A stretch of DNA of 64,000 nt, from the NCBI RefSeq assembly GCF_028583425.1, contig NC_072793.1:61013028-61077027 (forward strand), read 5' to 3'. Within the stretch, counting starts at the first letter, position 1, and each line of letters starts with the position of its first letter. Positions 1 to 10,080 of the stretch are shown one piece after another. The position numbers were made by a program, and so were the translations under genes. The notes beneath the pieces are model-generated. The model was not told the origin of the DNA, did no database searches, and saw nothing but the letters and a program-made list of their open reading frames with translations. The DNA is from Eublepharis macularius (Eukaryota; Chordata; Lepidosauria; Squamata; Eublepharidae).

Positions 1-1140
1 GATGATCCCGGGTTTTAAGTGTTTTTTGTGAAACTTGTTTTGTTCTATTTTTATTTTTGTTGAGGAGGAGTTGCTGTGGGACGTTGGGAGGGCCTTGCCG
101 CTGCACTGAGCCTTCCCACAGCCTGTGCTGAGCTATTCCAGACCTCTGGAGGCCCCAAGGAGGCAGCGGAGACTGTTTTGCCCCTCACTCACTTCTTATC
201 CTTGCATACTGTGCCTCCACGAGGATAAGGAGTGAGTGCTAGGGAACATGGTTTGCCTTTTTTATAGGAGGATACGAAATCATGCAATTGCGCTACTCTA
301 CTGTTCGCCTATTTATTAAACACTTTTGCATTTAAAACTTCGGGAAATCAACAGTAGAGAATGGAGTACCATGCATGCCCAGTTTCTACAGAAACTGAAA
401 GACAGGACAACGATATAGCGCAATCCCGCATGCGCTCAAAAAAAAAAAAGGAAAGTTGGGCAGGATTGCACCAACATCATTTGTCACACGGTGCAGAAAG
501 AACGTCCTTTCTGTTTGGGGACCTTTTTTCCTTCTGCTACGAACACACACAAGAAACACACGAGGATGCCGCGTATGGAAGGTGAGTTATGAAAGCGAGT
601 TGGGAAGACTCGGCTTTGGGACAGAGAAAGCCCCCCCCAAAAGGAACATGTGGAAGCGACCAGGATCAGATCCATAAGAAAATCACAGTTATTCAATTTA
701 AAATGATCCAGAACATAAAACACACCCACCCACCCACAATGATGGATGAGATCAATGTGTTCAGGCTGTGAATACATGCAGCATATAGAGAATTCCACTG
801 AAAGGAACAAAAATTCAACTAAAGGAACAAAAACCCTAGAATCCCCAGTCATTGGAAGTCTGCCAGAATGAGAGGGTAGTTAAACACTCTCTGGCATACC
901 TTCCTAATTGTGTGGAGGATACGTTGCAGTACATGAGAGAAATCAAAAGAACCACTGAGTCTCTTTTAGGTAACATAGTTGGGGAGTGAGTGGCATTTTC
1001 CTGCAAGCCAATGAATGGAGAAAATTGGAGCCAATGGGAGCCAATAGGAAAAGAGAGGGAGAATCCCCTTAAATCATCTGCTAAGCCCTTAGCAGTTGAA
1101 ACAGAGATTCTCTTTTACTGTCTCAACAGCATCTTCTTGA
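1..1140. other. Intergenic, no gene recognised
   Basis: I recognise no gene or known repeat here apart from the hairpin at 186-238. There is an A-run near 437-449. The short open frames overlap one another on both strands and show no domain or splice context, so I treat them as chance. Confidence 0.5.
186..238. repeat. 17-bp hairpin
   Basis: CACTCACTTCTTATCCT (186-202) pairs with AGGATAAGGAGTGAGTG (222-238), with a single T-G wobble and a 19-nt loop. The function is unknown. It is short for a microRNA precursor, and no second copy was noticed in the window. Confidence 0.6.
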
Positions 1141-1338
1141 GGAATGATGGGGAAAGTGGCTGGATTACAGCAGAAGGAGGAGAATGAGAAGCAAGAGGAG
1201 GAAGAAGAGGGAAGAAGCTATGCTGCAGACAACATGGAGCATGGTCCTTTGGCAGATGCTGCAAGAGACATTCCTGAAGATCAGCTAGGTAATACCACAG
1301 CAAAGAAGCCTTCCACATACAAGGATTGTGGATCATGT

Positions 1339-1625
1339 ATTGTCGAAGGCTTTCACAGCCGGAGAACGATGGTTGTTGTGGGGTTTCCGGGCTGTATTGC
1401 CGTGGTCTTGGCATTGTAGTTCCTGATGTTTCGCCAGCAGCTGTGGCTGGCATCTTCAGAGGTGTAGCACCAAAAGACAGAGATCTCTCAGTGTCACTGT
1501 GACACTGAGAGATCTCTGTCTTTTGGTGCTACACCTCTGAAGATGCCAGCCACAGCTGCTGGCGAAACGTCAAGAACTACAATAACAAGACCACGGCAAT
1601 ACAGCCCGGAAAACCCACAACAACC
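1339..1625. mobile_element. Penelope-like element remnant: two terminal repeats head to head
   Basis: A 287-bp near-perfect inverted repeat. The left arm begins TGTCGAAGGCTTTCACAGCC just inside the boundary and runs to about 1498. The right arm is its reverse complement, ending ...CGGAAAACCCACAACAACC. The centre is at about 1497-1500. The arm matches the terminal repeat of the Penelope-like element at 37692-37860, including the segment coding for TTTCGCCAGCAGCTGTGGCT. It is flanked by a perfect 14-bp target duplication, ATTGTGGATCATGT, at 1325-1338 and 1626-1639. No RT or endonuclease sequence lies between the arms. The duplication shows that the inverted pair was inserted as one unit. Confidence 0.85.
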
Positions 1626-1639
1626 ATTGTGGATCATGT

Positions 1640-2330
1640 TAAGTCCACTGTGAACCTTTTTTTTTTTCCAGGTTCTTCCCAGGGTCCCCCCAACAGCAAA
1701 CCTTGCTAGGTTTCTGGCCCTGAAGAGCAGGCTGCCAAAGAATTGCCTCCCAGCAATATCAATCTGGATAATCTGTTCCAGAATGCTGAGGCCATCAAGA
1801 GGAGATGATGGAGCACATGCGGGTACACTTCCATCGCTGCTTAAAGAAAAGTGTGTTGGTTATAGGGAAGTGCTAAATCATGTGACCAAATAGTATTCCC
1901 ACACACACACTTCCTACAGTGAGGAAAACCAATGAGAGGATCAACATCCTGAATGCTGAGCAGCAGAAGTTATATTGTTTCAAAGCTGCTGTTTAAAAAA
2001 GAATTGCTACCTTGGAAATGGAAAACTAAAAACTAAAAAAAGGACTTGTCCAGGATACAGGTTTCCTCAACTGGCAACGCTCCCTCCTCCTCATGAGCTG
2101 CATTGTTATTACTACGTAAATGATGTAAATGATGTAAATACTTCCTACTCATTCTGTGTTCTGTGTTTAAATAAACATTTTACTGCATTTGAACAAAACA
2201 TAGTATTTGAACAAAACAAAACAAATACAACCACCAGTCAGCCTTCATAAATATACTAATGTGGGTATGATTTTATTGATGACCATTAAACATGAAAACA
2301 TAGTAGAATCTTTACTGTTCAAATATCCAT
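1640..2330. other. No gene recognised; AATAAA signals on both strands
   Basis: There is a T-rich, pyrimidine-AG stretch near 1660-1672. AATAAA occurs on the + strand near 2170, and its complement (TTTATT) lies near 2272. These could be converging poly(A) signals of two decayed genes or of a two-gene DNA transposon, but no protein family is recognisable on the + strand. Confidence 0.3.
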
Positions 2331-2336
2331 AGAAGT

Positions 2337-2850
2337 TTAACAGTGTCTTTTGCACCCGACACATGGACGCTTGACAGGGGGATCCTGGCAAGGCCACTCT
2401 TCCTGCACAGGGACGTCAGAAGGAGTACTTCTTGTCTTGGAATTCTGTTCCTGCTGCTTCTCAGCCAGTAGTTCACCAAGGATGTTCAGTGCTCTTACAG
2501 ACACAAGCATCAGTGTCATGCTCTGGTTCACCACATCGTTGAATACCCAGAAGTCTTGCCTGGCTCCCTCAAGTACCTTGTTCTGGCTGTGTTTCTCCTC
2601 GTCCATCATCTTTTTATGGTGATGTTTTTCTCCTGGTGTCTGGAGTTGGCCTCTCGCTCCTTGGTTGCACACTGCACAATCATGTGCTCAGCAACATCAT
2701 GGAATAATGCTACACAATGCTTCTGGTTCCTGGCAATGGATAAGAATGTTGCTGGTGAACATTCAGCAACATTTCTCCCCTCACCATTCCCAGAAGCAAC
2801 TGGCATATTCCACACAAACATCAACCAAACAACAATATATTAGGGCAGTA
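2337..2850 (-). pseudogene. Coding-like fragment, unidentified, minus strand
   Basis: An open stretch of 111 codons (2672-2337) continues upstream to about 2824 in another frame, suggesting a frameshifted coding remnant. The translation is polar and Lys/Gln/Glu-rich, with a helical middle (around NQSMTLMLVSVRALNILGE) and a Cys-rich end (CVGCKRHC). A poly(A)-type signal lies just downstream on this strand near 2272. The composition resembles the accessory DNA-binding proteins of Harbinger-type transposons, but I cannot identify the family. It could be a chance open frame. Confidence 0.25.
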
Positions 2851-4925
2851 CAACAGGGTTTGTTCTGGAATGTTTCTGGGCTTCTACCCTCCCTCCCACA
2901 AGAGAGAGCACAAAGAAGCATGCAACATGGGCACACCTTTTTGGATTTCAGTCCTAGAGTGACATCATCTCCCAGATGAGTGCTCTCTCCTCTCCCAAAT
3001 CCATCCTTCTCAGGCACCACCCCAAAGTATCCAGGAATTTCCCAAACAGTAGTTGACAAGCCTACCCTTTTTGAATGTGAGATTAGGGCTATCAGGGATG
3101 AGTGCTTTCACATCTGAGATTTGGACTTTCAGGGACTGGTTATTACTTCCAGGGCACTATGGCAGTGCAGGGGGGTTGTTGAGGAAACATTTTCTTATCA
3201 GGGGAGAGGGACCAGACCACACTTTCCCTCACTGTAGCTGGACCACTCCCTTCAGGGCCTACTAGACAGAAATACAAAATGGTAGAATTATGGCCAGACA
3301 TGCAGGGGTGCCTTCTTAGAAATGAAAGGCCAGCCAAGACAAGGTACTTTCTGAATCTTCAGAGGGGGCTGAGGGAAAGAGTTCTTGGCCATCTTGCAAT
3401 ACTGTCTGGGAACCAGAATCAGCACAGTCATCAGGAAAAGTGGGGGAAAGGGCTTCATGGAGAAGACACACTGAGAGTATACTACTTTCAGGTTCAAATT
3501 CAAAATAGTTGAGGTAGGCCATTTAATCTTTTGTACTGGATAGCTGTACATTGAATACAATATTTTAGCTGAAGTATTCCTGAAAGGTTCACTATGGCCT
3601 ACCATCCTGGGTCCCATATGTAGAAGCAGGACATAAGCAAACAACAGAAGAATGCAAGAGTTACCATATTCTTTGGTGGCACACTAACTATAATTTGCTG
3701 TCACAACCTTTCCCAGTCAAAAATGGCTACTAGATATCTGAAACAAGCTTATTATGTATTGAGGTGATCTAATAAGACCATTAAAGGCCAACCGGCCATG
3801 TTGACATTGCTAACACAACAAGCATGTCTAGGATTTTGATTAAAAAGTAATGCATACTGAAGGAAAAATATTGACGTTTTCATCTCCCAAGACAAAGAAT
3901 TAATTTCAGGCCTTTGGGAGAGTTGGAGGAGTCAAGCAACTCCAAGAATTATAGGGTTATCAGAGTAGAGGCTCTCAGTTTTCCAAACAGAGATTTAAAC
4001 GTGTCGTTTAGAAGTGCAATGCAGAGGCCTGGTTTCATAGGACGGGAACAATTTTGAAAAATGACAGTAAATGTTCACCACCCTCCACACTATCCAGAAT
4101 CCCGGTCTCATCCAGACATTCTCTCACCTCATTATCACTCTCCAAGTGACTTGCGTGATTCTCAGGAAAGGCTGCTTGAAAAGAAAGCATGCCACTCGTT
4201 AGTGTTTAATGACCCGAGTACATACTTACATTTATCTTTCAACAAAAGTACATGATGGATAAAAGCCAATAATAACTGAAATTAAAATCTCCATTGATGC
4301 ACACGACACAACACATATATTTAATATTGTAAGAGGAAAGGGACACATAATGCTAAGAGTATAAAGAAGACAGTCCCCCATAACTCACCAAAATCTGAAG
4401 GGGTGGGACTACAAATATTTTGAGTGCTGATTGTCACATGGTTATGGATGAAAAGCAACTCCAGTCCCACAATCACATCCTCATGCAGCCACAGTTTTGA
4501 ATGAAAGGTTTCTATCTGCCTCCTTGGTTTAATGCTGGCATCACCTTGGACAATGCTGTGCAGCTACAGCTAGTAGAGGCAGTTAGAAACTAGAAGGAGG
4601 CATGTGCAATAATCACCATAGATCCCACATGATGAAACTTGTAAGAATCAGTAACACAGAAAAAAAAATTATTGGATGTGCAAGTATATTGTAATCCCAT
4701 TATAACGCTATGAAAAGGTTTTTTAATAATAAATGAGGCATCGTTAAACGAGCCAGAGCAACCGTGCACCAATAAACAAGCAAAGCGTTATTGCTTAATA
4801 ATCTCGTCGTCCATTACAGGAAATTGATTAGGGACAGTGCATGTGGTGCTATGTGAAACAGTACCAAAACTTTTGGTGAAGATAATAACACAATAGAGCT
4901 ATTATTTTTTTAAAGGAGGCCTTCT
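2851..4925. other. Intergenic, nothing recognised
   Basis: Unique-looking, moderately AT-rich sequence. The short frames on both strands (for example around 3053-3640) shadow one another and have no recognisable domains. Confidence 0.5.
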
Positions 4926-5109
4926 CATGGGGTTGCCATAAGTTGGTTGTGACTTGAAAGCATTCAATGTTTATCTATCCTGTTATATAGAAGACAAGCC
5001 ATATTGGTGACAACTCACCTTTTATCCTGGTGCACCTCCAGAGGGCGCTGCCATGGCAGGAAGATCAAGCAAGGTGGCCCATCCCTCTGGAGGATGCGCT
5101 GCAGTGGGA
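4926..5109 (+). repeat. Left arm of a 184-bp inverted repeat
   Basis: This runs from CATGGGGTTGCCATAAGTTG to the inner end GATGCGCTGCAGTGGGA and is the reverse complement of 6508-6691 with few mismatches. Its outer end looks like the tail of the 5S-derived SINE (GGTTGCCATAAGTTGG). The inner part, with CCTCCAGAGGGCGCTGCCA, is an unclassified unit. Confidence 0.75.
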
Positions 5110-6235
5110 GAAAGGAGGATGAAGAAGAAGGGGATGGGGAAAGGAGAAGGGGGGAGTGGGTGTACTCTGTCTTGACCATTTACATGTGTATATTTACATG
5201 TGAATTTTAAAAGCAAAGTTGTGTACGGTTTAGAGATGATAGCTGCCAGATATGAAGTTGTCATGTCAATAACTGGAGATCAGTTTGGAAAAGATTTTTT
5301 TTACTTTTCTGGTTTTACCCTGGGGCTTAAATGCCATTCAGAAAGTTGGATGGGAGAGCAATCTGTATGGTGAGTTTCCTGTTCCCTTACCAACAGGCCG
5401 GGTCTTCTATATCGCCCAAGGAGACACTTTTCCTTGGCTATCAAGATTCTATCACCAGATGGAAGGGGTCTTGTGTGTATTTATACAGCAGCTCTGGCAA
5501 GAGAAACAGGCTGGAATCTATTAGTTAAACAAATAAGGAAAGATTTTTTAAAAAAACAGAAAAGTGCAGCTGAGGAGGTGTAACTTGGCTCGCAGCAATA
5601 GCTCTGGAGGTCTTATCTAGACTGGCCCATTTAGATTCCTTTTGCTTCAATGCCATGGTGGTATGTTTTCCCACCTTATCTTATACAGCAAAATTGAACA
5701 TGGCAGCGCTTCCATCACCTCCTACCAGATATGTGATTGAAATTAAATTACATGCAATTGTGTCACTCTCTGGTTGTTGTGATGGGAAGGAAAAAATATC
5801 CCTTATATTCTGCTGAGCAAGATCCAAGGGGAAAAGACATATTAGGGGGTAATCATAGGAGAGCTTAATTCCAGCTGAAATCACTAGGAGGGAAGCACCA
5901 ATTTTCCATGGGACTTAGGTGCACCTGATAATCATCTAGGGATTATACATGTATTCTGTATTATCTAGAAAGGCAATTGAATGTTGTGGAATCTTAGGAA
6001 CTTGAAAGAGGAGATTAGTTTCCAAGGAAGGCTTCATGACAGATCTACAGTATCAAACAGGAGCAAAGAGAATGATTGAATTCACTACCGTGTGTGTAAG
6101 TACTACATTCCTTGGTCATACCAAAAGTGCAAGTAGCATTTGGTTCTGAGACAGAAGGTCTAATCTGATACCCTGAAGAAGTCGTCAAGCAGGACATCAC
6201 GTATATAATCAACTTCAGTTGCTTGTCACCAGCCT
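5110..6235. other. Loop region of the inverted repeat, no gene
   Basis: Purine-rich at 5110-5160, otherwise ordinary AT-rich sequence. I see no transposase or other coding signal, so the structure is not obviously a foldback transposon with cargo. Confidence 0.45.
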
Positions 6236-6425
6236 TTGCCATTCAGGTTTCAATCCCCACTCTATCATGGAAGCTTCCTGGGTGACCTTGGGTCAGTCAA
6301 TCTCTGGCAGCTTAACACATTTCACAGGACTATTATTGTGAGGATAAAATGGAGGAGAGGAGAATGATCTTGTTAGTCACTCTAGGTTCCCATTAGATAG
6401 AAATATAGAATTCAAATATGTAATA
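6236..6425 (+). mobile_element. tRNA-derived SINE (plus orientation, 5' truncated)
   Basis: A B-box-like CAGGTTTCAATCCCCACTC near 6246 is followed by the family body (GGGTGACCTTGGGTCAGTCA, GTGAGGATAAAATGGAGGAG). The same family occurs at about 8045, 12045, 22085, 25830, 33310, 36575, 45905 and 47355. Confidence 0.7.
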
Positions 6426-6507
6426 ACTAGCGACCAAGCCCATTTTTTAAAAAAAGGGTTCTAGAAAATGGAGCGCCCTCCGGAGGGACGGGCTCCTAGC
6501 CTGGCCT
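6426..6507. other. Short spacer with GC-rich inner end
   Basis: Contains an A-rich run near 6450 and GGAGCGCCCTCCGGAGGG at 6471-6488, a partly palindromic GC block. It extends the composition of the inverted-repeat arm but is not part of the matching 184 bp. Confidence 0.4.
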
Positions 6508-6691
6508 TCCCACTGCAGCACATCCTCCAGAGGGATGGGCCACCTTGCTTGAGCTTCCTGCCGTGGCAGCGCCCTCTGGAGGTGCACCAGGATAAAAGGT
6601 GAGTTGTCACCAATACGGCTTGTCTTTTATATAACAGGATAAATAAACATTGAATGCCTTCAAGTCACAACCAATTTATGGCAACCCCATG
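6508..6691 (-). repeat. Right arm of a 184-bp inverted repeat
   Basis: Reverse complement of 4926-5109. The arms are about 1.4 kb apart. The outer end overlaps the tail of the minus-strand 5S-derived SINE that continues to about 6860, so both arms are a SINE tail joined to the same unknown unit. Confidence 0.75.
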
Positions 6692-6860
6692 ATGTTCCAT
6701 TACATGGGTTTTTCGAGGCAAGAGATTGGCAGAGGTGGTTTGCCATTCATTGCCTTTCTCTGCAAAGCAACCCCAATCTTCCTTGGTGGTTTCCTATCCA
6801 AGTACTGACCATGGCTTACCTTGCTTAGCTTCTAAGCTAGTCTGGGTTATTTAGGTTGCT
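6640..6860 (-). mobile_element. 5S rRNA-derived SINE, minus orientation
   Basis: Read on the minus strand, the 5S-like head contains AGAAGCTAAGCAAGGTAAGC and the stretch around AGTACTTGGATAGGAAACC. The body AGGCAATGAATGGCAAACCA and the tail GGTTGCCATAAATTGGTTGT follow. The same family occurs at 27110-27305, 36865-37100 and 52200-52415. Confidence 0.7.
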
Positions 6861-7670
6861 CATTATATATATATAATTTATAACTACATTTCTATCACAG
6901 CCAGTCGCTATTGATAAATTCATTCTCTGTTATGGACTTATGTGCACATACAGCTCCAAACTGGGGCAAATAACTCCCCCACGCACGGTATGTTTCAGCT
7001 TGGGAAAATGGCATGGGAGAAGGCAGGAACTCCTCTTCCCTCCACACGGCAGTTCCAAGCTGGAATAGGCTCCTACAGAATTTTAAAATGACGTAGCAGC
7101 TGTGGGGGCAATGACCTGATTTATAAAACAAATAATGTAATTTGCACATGGAGCCCCATGGGAGGGCAAATAGTTACCTGTTACCATTTTGGCTCAAGAA
7201 AGAGCACTGGAAGGAAGGCTGAAGCTCTTCCTCCTCCCATGCCATGTTTCTGAACTGAATTAGACTCTGGGGTGTTTGGGAATGATAGTTCCCTGATGTC
7301 ACATCTTGGAGAATCACAACTTAACTTGTGGCAGATGTAAGGTCAAGTTTGGCCCTTAGTTTGCCATATTTATACTTTAGTAATAATCTGCTTCAAGAAA
7401 AGCCAAAATATATATTAATATAATCAGAAATATAAAAACACAAGGAGGGGGGCAACAGAGACTTCTGATTTTCCCCTTCCCCACTATTTCCCTGAAAGCC
7501 CCCATAAGCTCTTCCTTTTTCTTGTTTCCTTCTCTCCTTCCCACACACCAGCCAACCTCCTTTTATCTATCCCCCTGTCTTCAGCTTTCCCTCCTTCCCT
7601 CTCTTTGGTATCATCTGCCAAGAAAAACTATGGCACTGTTGTGTAGTGTCATCCACTGGGACAGACCCAA
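6861..7670. other. Intergenic, nothing recognised
   Basis: AT-rich, with a short (AT) run at about 6867-6880 and a pyrimidine-rich stretch at 7500-7600. No supported gene. Confidence 0.5.
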
Positions 7671-7674
7671 GCAG

Positions 7675-7822
7675 TTTCCACACAGCTTACCTTATTCTGC
7701 AAAATAGCGAAATCTCGTGAGAAGACGCTGTTATCATGCGAGAAGACGCAATAACAGCATCTTCTCACGAGATTTCACACGAGATTTCGCTATTTTGCAG
7801 AATAAGGTAAGCCGTGTGGAAA
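7675..7822. mobile_element. Palindromic MITE-like element
   Basis: About 148 bp forming one long inverted repeat. The left end TTTCCACACAGCTTACC mirrors the right end GGTAAGCCGTGTGGAAA. The stem continues through CTTATTCTGCAAAATAGCGA and the CGAGAAGACGC motifs towards a centre near 7740. An extra copy of the CACGAGATTTC motif lies in the right half. I could not define a clear target duplication or superfamily. Confidence 0.65.
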
Positions 7823-8044
7823 TGACCCTAGTTGCAGAGTGGGGGACCCACAAGGACTTGCAGTTGGCACCTCATTCCCCCTGTACCCTCCTCTCCAGTT
7901 GAAGGACTCACGAAGACTAATAGCAACTCCTCCGCCACGGCTTCCATAGCAAGGTTGGTGTAGGATTGCATAGCCAGGGGGAGTTAGTTGGGAAAGACAC
8001 ACCTAACAGCCTCTGTTAGGCAAGCCACATCAATTTTCTCATCC

Positions 8045-8240
8045 TTTCGTCACAATGGGGACCCCGTTCTCCTTTTATCTATTTTAACCTCACAACAACC
8101 CCAACAACCCTGTGAAGTAGTAGGTTCGGCTGAAAGTGTGTGAGTGGCCCACGGTCACCCCACAAGTTTCCATGGCTTTTGAAGCTGGGTCTCCCAGATC
8201 CTAGTCTGATTCTTTAACCACTACACCACACTGGCATTTT
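8045..8240 (-). mobile_element. tRNA-derived SINE, minus orientation
   Basis: On the minus strand: an A-box-like GTGTGGTGTAGTGGTTAAAG, then GATCTGGGAGACCCAGC in place of the usual B-box region, then GTGACCGTGGGCCACTCACA and a GTTGTGAGGTTAAAATAG tail. Confidence 0.75.
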
Positions 8241-8288
8241 GTAGAACTTCCTTGGCATTCCAGATCCTAATCTGAAATAGAACCACTA

Positions 8289-8832
8289 CATTTATTTTAT
8301 TAAATTTTTAGTCCATTCTCCCTGCAAGCGGGCTCAAAGAGGAGCACAACATAATAATATACACAAAAAGATAAAAACAATGGTAGCAATTACATTATAT
8401 TAAAAATATCATGGTACAGTGCACCTAATACATCCCTGTTGTTTCTAAACACCAGGGCCAGCAGGGCAGGGTGGCCATCCATCTGATGACAACCTAAATC
8501 GGGAGGGCACATCTTCCCACACACACACTGGCAGGAGGCCTGTTGGAGAACTGCCCACCTCAACCCCCATAAGCTTGGCAGCCATCTCTGTCTTACAAGC
8601 CTGGCGGAATGACAACAGGTCCCTCTGGGTTCAAGTCTCCAAAGACAGAGAGTTCCACCAGGTGGGTGCCAGGGGGGCTGGTCGAAGCAAGGCAAATCTC
8701 CTTGGGGCCAGTGATCGCCAGCAGCTGTTTGGAGCATTCTCCAGGGAACATGGTGACAGATGGTCCCATAGATATGCTGGTCCCAGTCCACTAAGGGCCT
8801 TAAAGGTTAAAACTAAAACCTCTCTCTGGCTT
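8289..8832 (-). mobile_element. CR1-like LINE 3' fragment, minus orientation
   Basis: On the minus strand this copy has the end of ORF2 (around the residues LVRQ) with CCACCTGGTGGAACTCTCTG, matching the copies at 50125-50640 and 59831-60317. It ends in the 3' structure GAGCCCGCTTGCAGGGAGAA followed by an A/T-rich tail (8289-8310). It is degenerate, with no intact frame. Confidence 0.7.
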
Positions 8833-8833
8833 T

Positions 8834-10080
8834 CGTGAGGTAGCTTCTGTTGAACAGTAGCAAGCAGCTGGGTGTGGGTGAGTCATGCAAGTAACATGGT
8901 AGCAGGTTGCCTAGTGGCTACTGGAGGGCTGGCCCCAAGGAGTCCTCCCACAAAGGCCATAGCAGCCCTGACGAAAACCAAATATTGAAGACTGGCAATA
9001 CTGTGTCATTGCCTACTAGCAACGGTTCATGAAGGCATTCATTTCTTAAAGCTATAGTCAGTGCTTCTATTATTGGGTGGGGATAACCCCCAATATATTT
9101 TTAAAAATATGTGAGCCTCGGCCCCACCCACCAGGTCAACCCACCCTCAGCTGTTCTCCCGGGTGTGCTGACAGGCCTCTTCCCTGGGCTTCAGAGTTGG
9201 CAGAGAGGGTTCGCGTCCCCACAGTTCTCCTCCTGGCTGCTGGTGGGGAGTTCTCTCTCTGGCTTGCCTCCTCACACCAGTCTGCTCATCCCCAGCCTCT
9301 AGGAAAGGCCCCTCTTTTATAGCACCCTTCCACCCCTCCCCTCCCAGGGTCACCAATCGCCCCTTGTTCCCTAACCTCCTTTCACCCCCTTCACCTGTGC
9401 CTGGTTGTGCTCTGCCCGGGGATAGGATGGGATCCCTGTCCGCACATGGGTGTTCTCTCCCCATCCCCAGCCTCTGCCCAATCTGCTGGGGCTTTCCATC
9501 CTCCCCTGACTCCACCCCCTGCCTTGGCCCTGTGGCCTTCCACCCCACCCAGGTGCCTCTGGCATTCCTCCAAGCCGGCCCTGCCGGCTCCTGCGCTGAC
9601 TCCCAGCAGCCCAGCGGCGGCGAGCCCAGGCCTCGGTTCTTCAGGGGTTGCCACGGTGACCCCCACGCTCCTTCTCTCACCTGTCCTCCCACCCTCTCTG
9701 TTTCGGACTCCTGTGGCCCCGTCTGCCTGACAGGACACGCCGCTGCCGCAACCTCCTGGCCGGCAGGTGTCACCGTGCCTCTCAGCTGTTCCAAGGATCC
9801 CCACCTTGTCCTCAGCCCGGCGCCTCTCCTGCCTCATCACAGGAGCCTGGGGTGAGTTCGGCCCGGTGGGAAAGGCCCCCTGCGGGACTCTTTGGCCTGG
9901 GGTGGCTGGGCTCCTTTCAGGGGTGGGCTCTAAGTCTGGGGCAGTCAGGGGCTGCGCCAGACAAAATATATAATAGAATTTTTTTGCAAATCTGGGGTAT
10001 TTTCAGGCTTGTGGAAAGACCTGTCTTGTCCATCCATATCTCCAGGGCCTGGATTTAAATATCCACAGATTTGGTTAGAG
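8834..10080. repeat. Unclassified repeat (family X), copy 1, interrupted
   Basis: 8970-9110 and 9965-10075 together align with the uninterrupted copy at 13890-14155. Shared blocks include GGCATTCATTTCTTAAAGCT, the GCAAATCTGGGGTATTTTCA region and CTGGATTTAAATATCCACAG. Its left part (GAGTCATGCAAGTAACATGG) also matches 12225-12300. The class is unknown. Confidence 0.6.
9111..9962. mobile_element. GC-rich 852-bp insertion in family X repeat
   Basis: A visibly GC-rich block that is absent from the related copy at 13.9 kb. It is flanked by AAAATAT on both sides (9104-9110 and 9963-9969), a possible 7-bp target duplication. It has long overlapping open frames on both strands, as expected from GC content. 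I see no terminal inverted repeat, poly(A) tail or protein domain. It could be a non-autonomous element or a transduced GC-rich segment. Confidence 0.5.

Noticed and set aside
9147-9855. Long open frames on both strands
   Set aside because: Explained by the GC-rich insertion. The frames are Pro/Ser- or Gly/Arg-rich without motifs.
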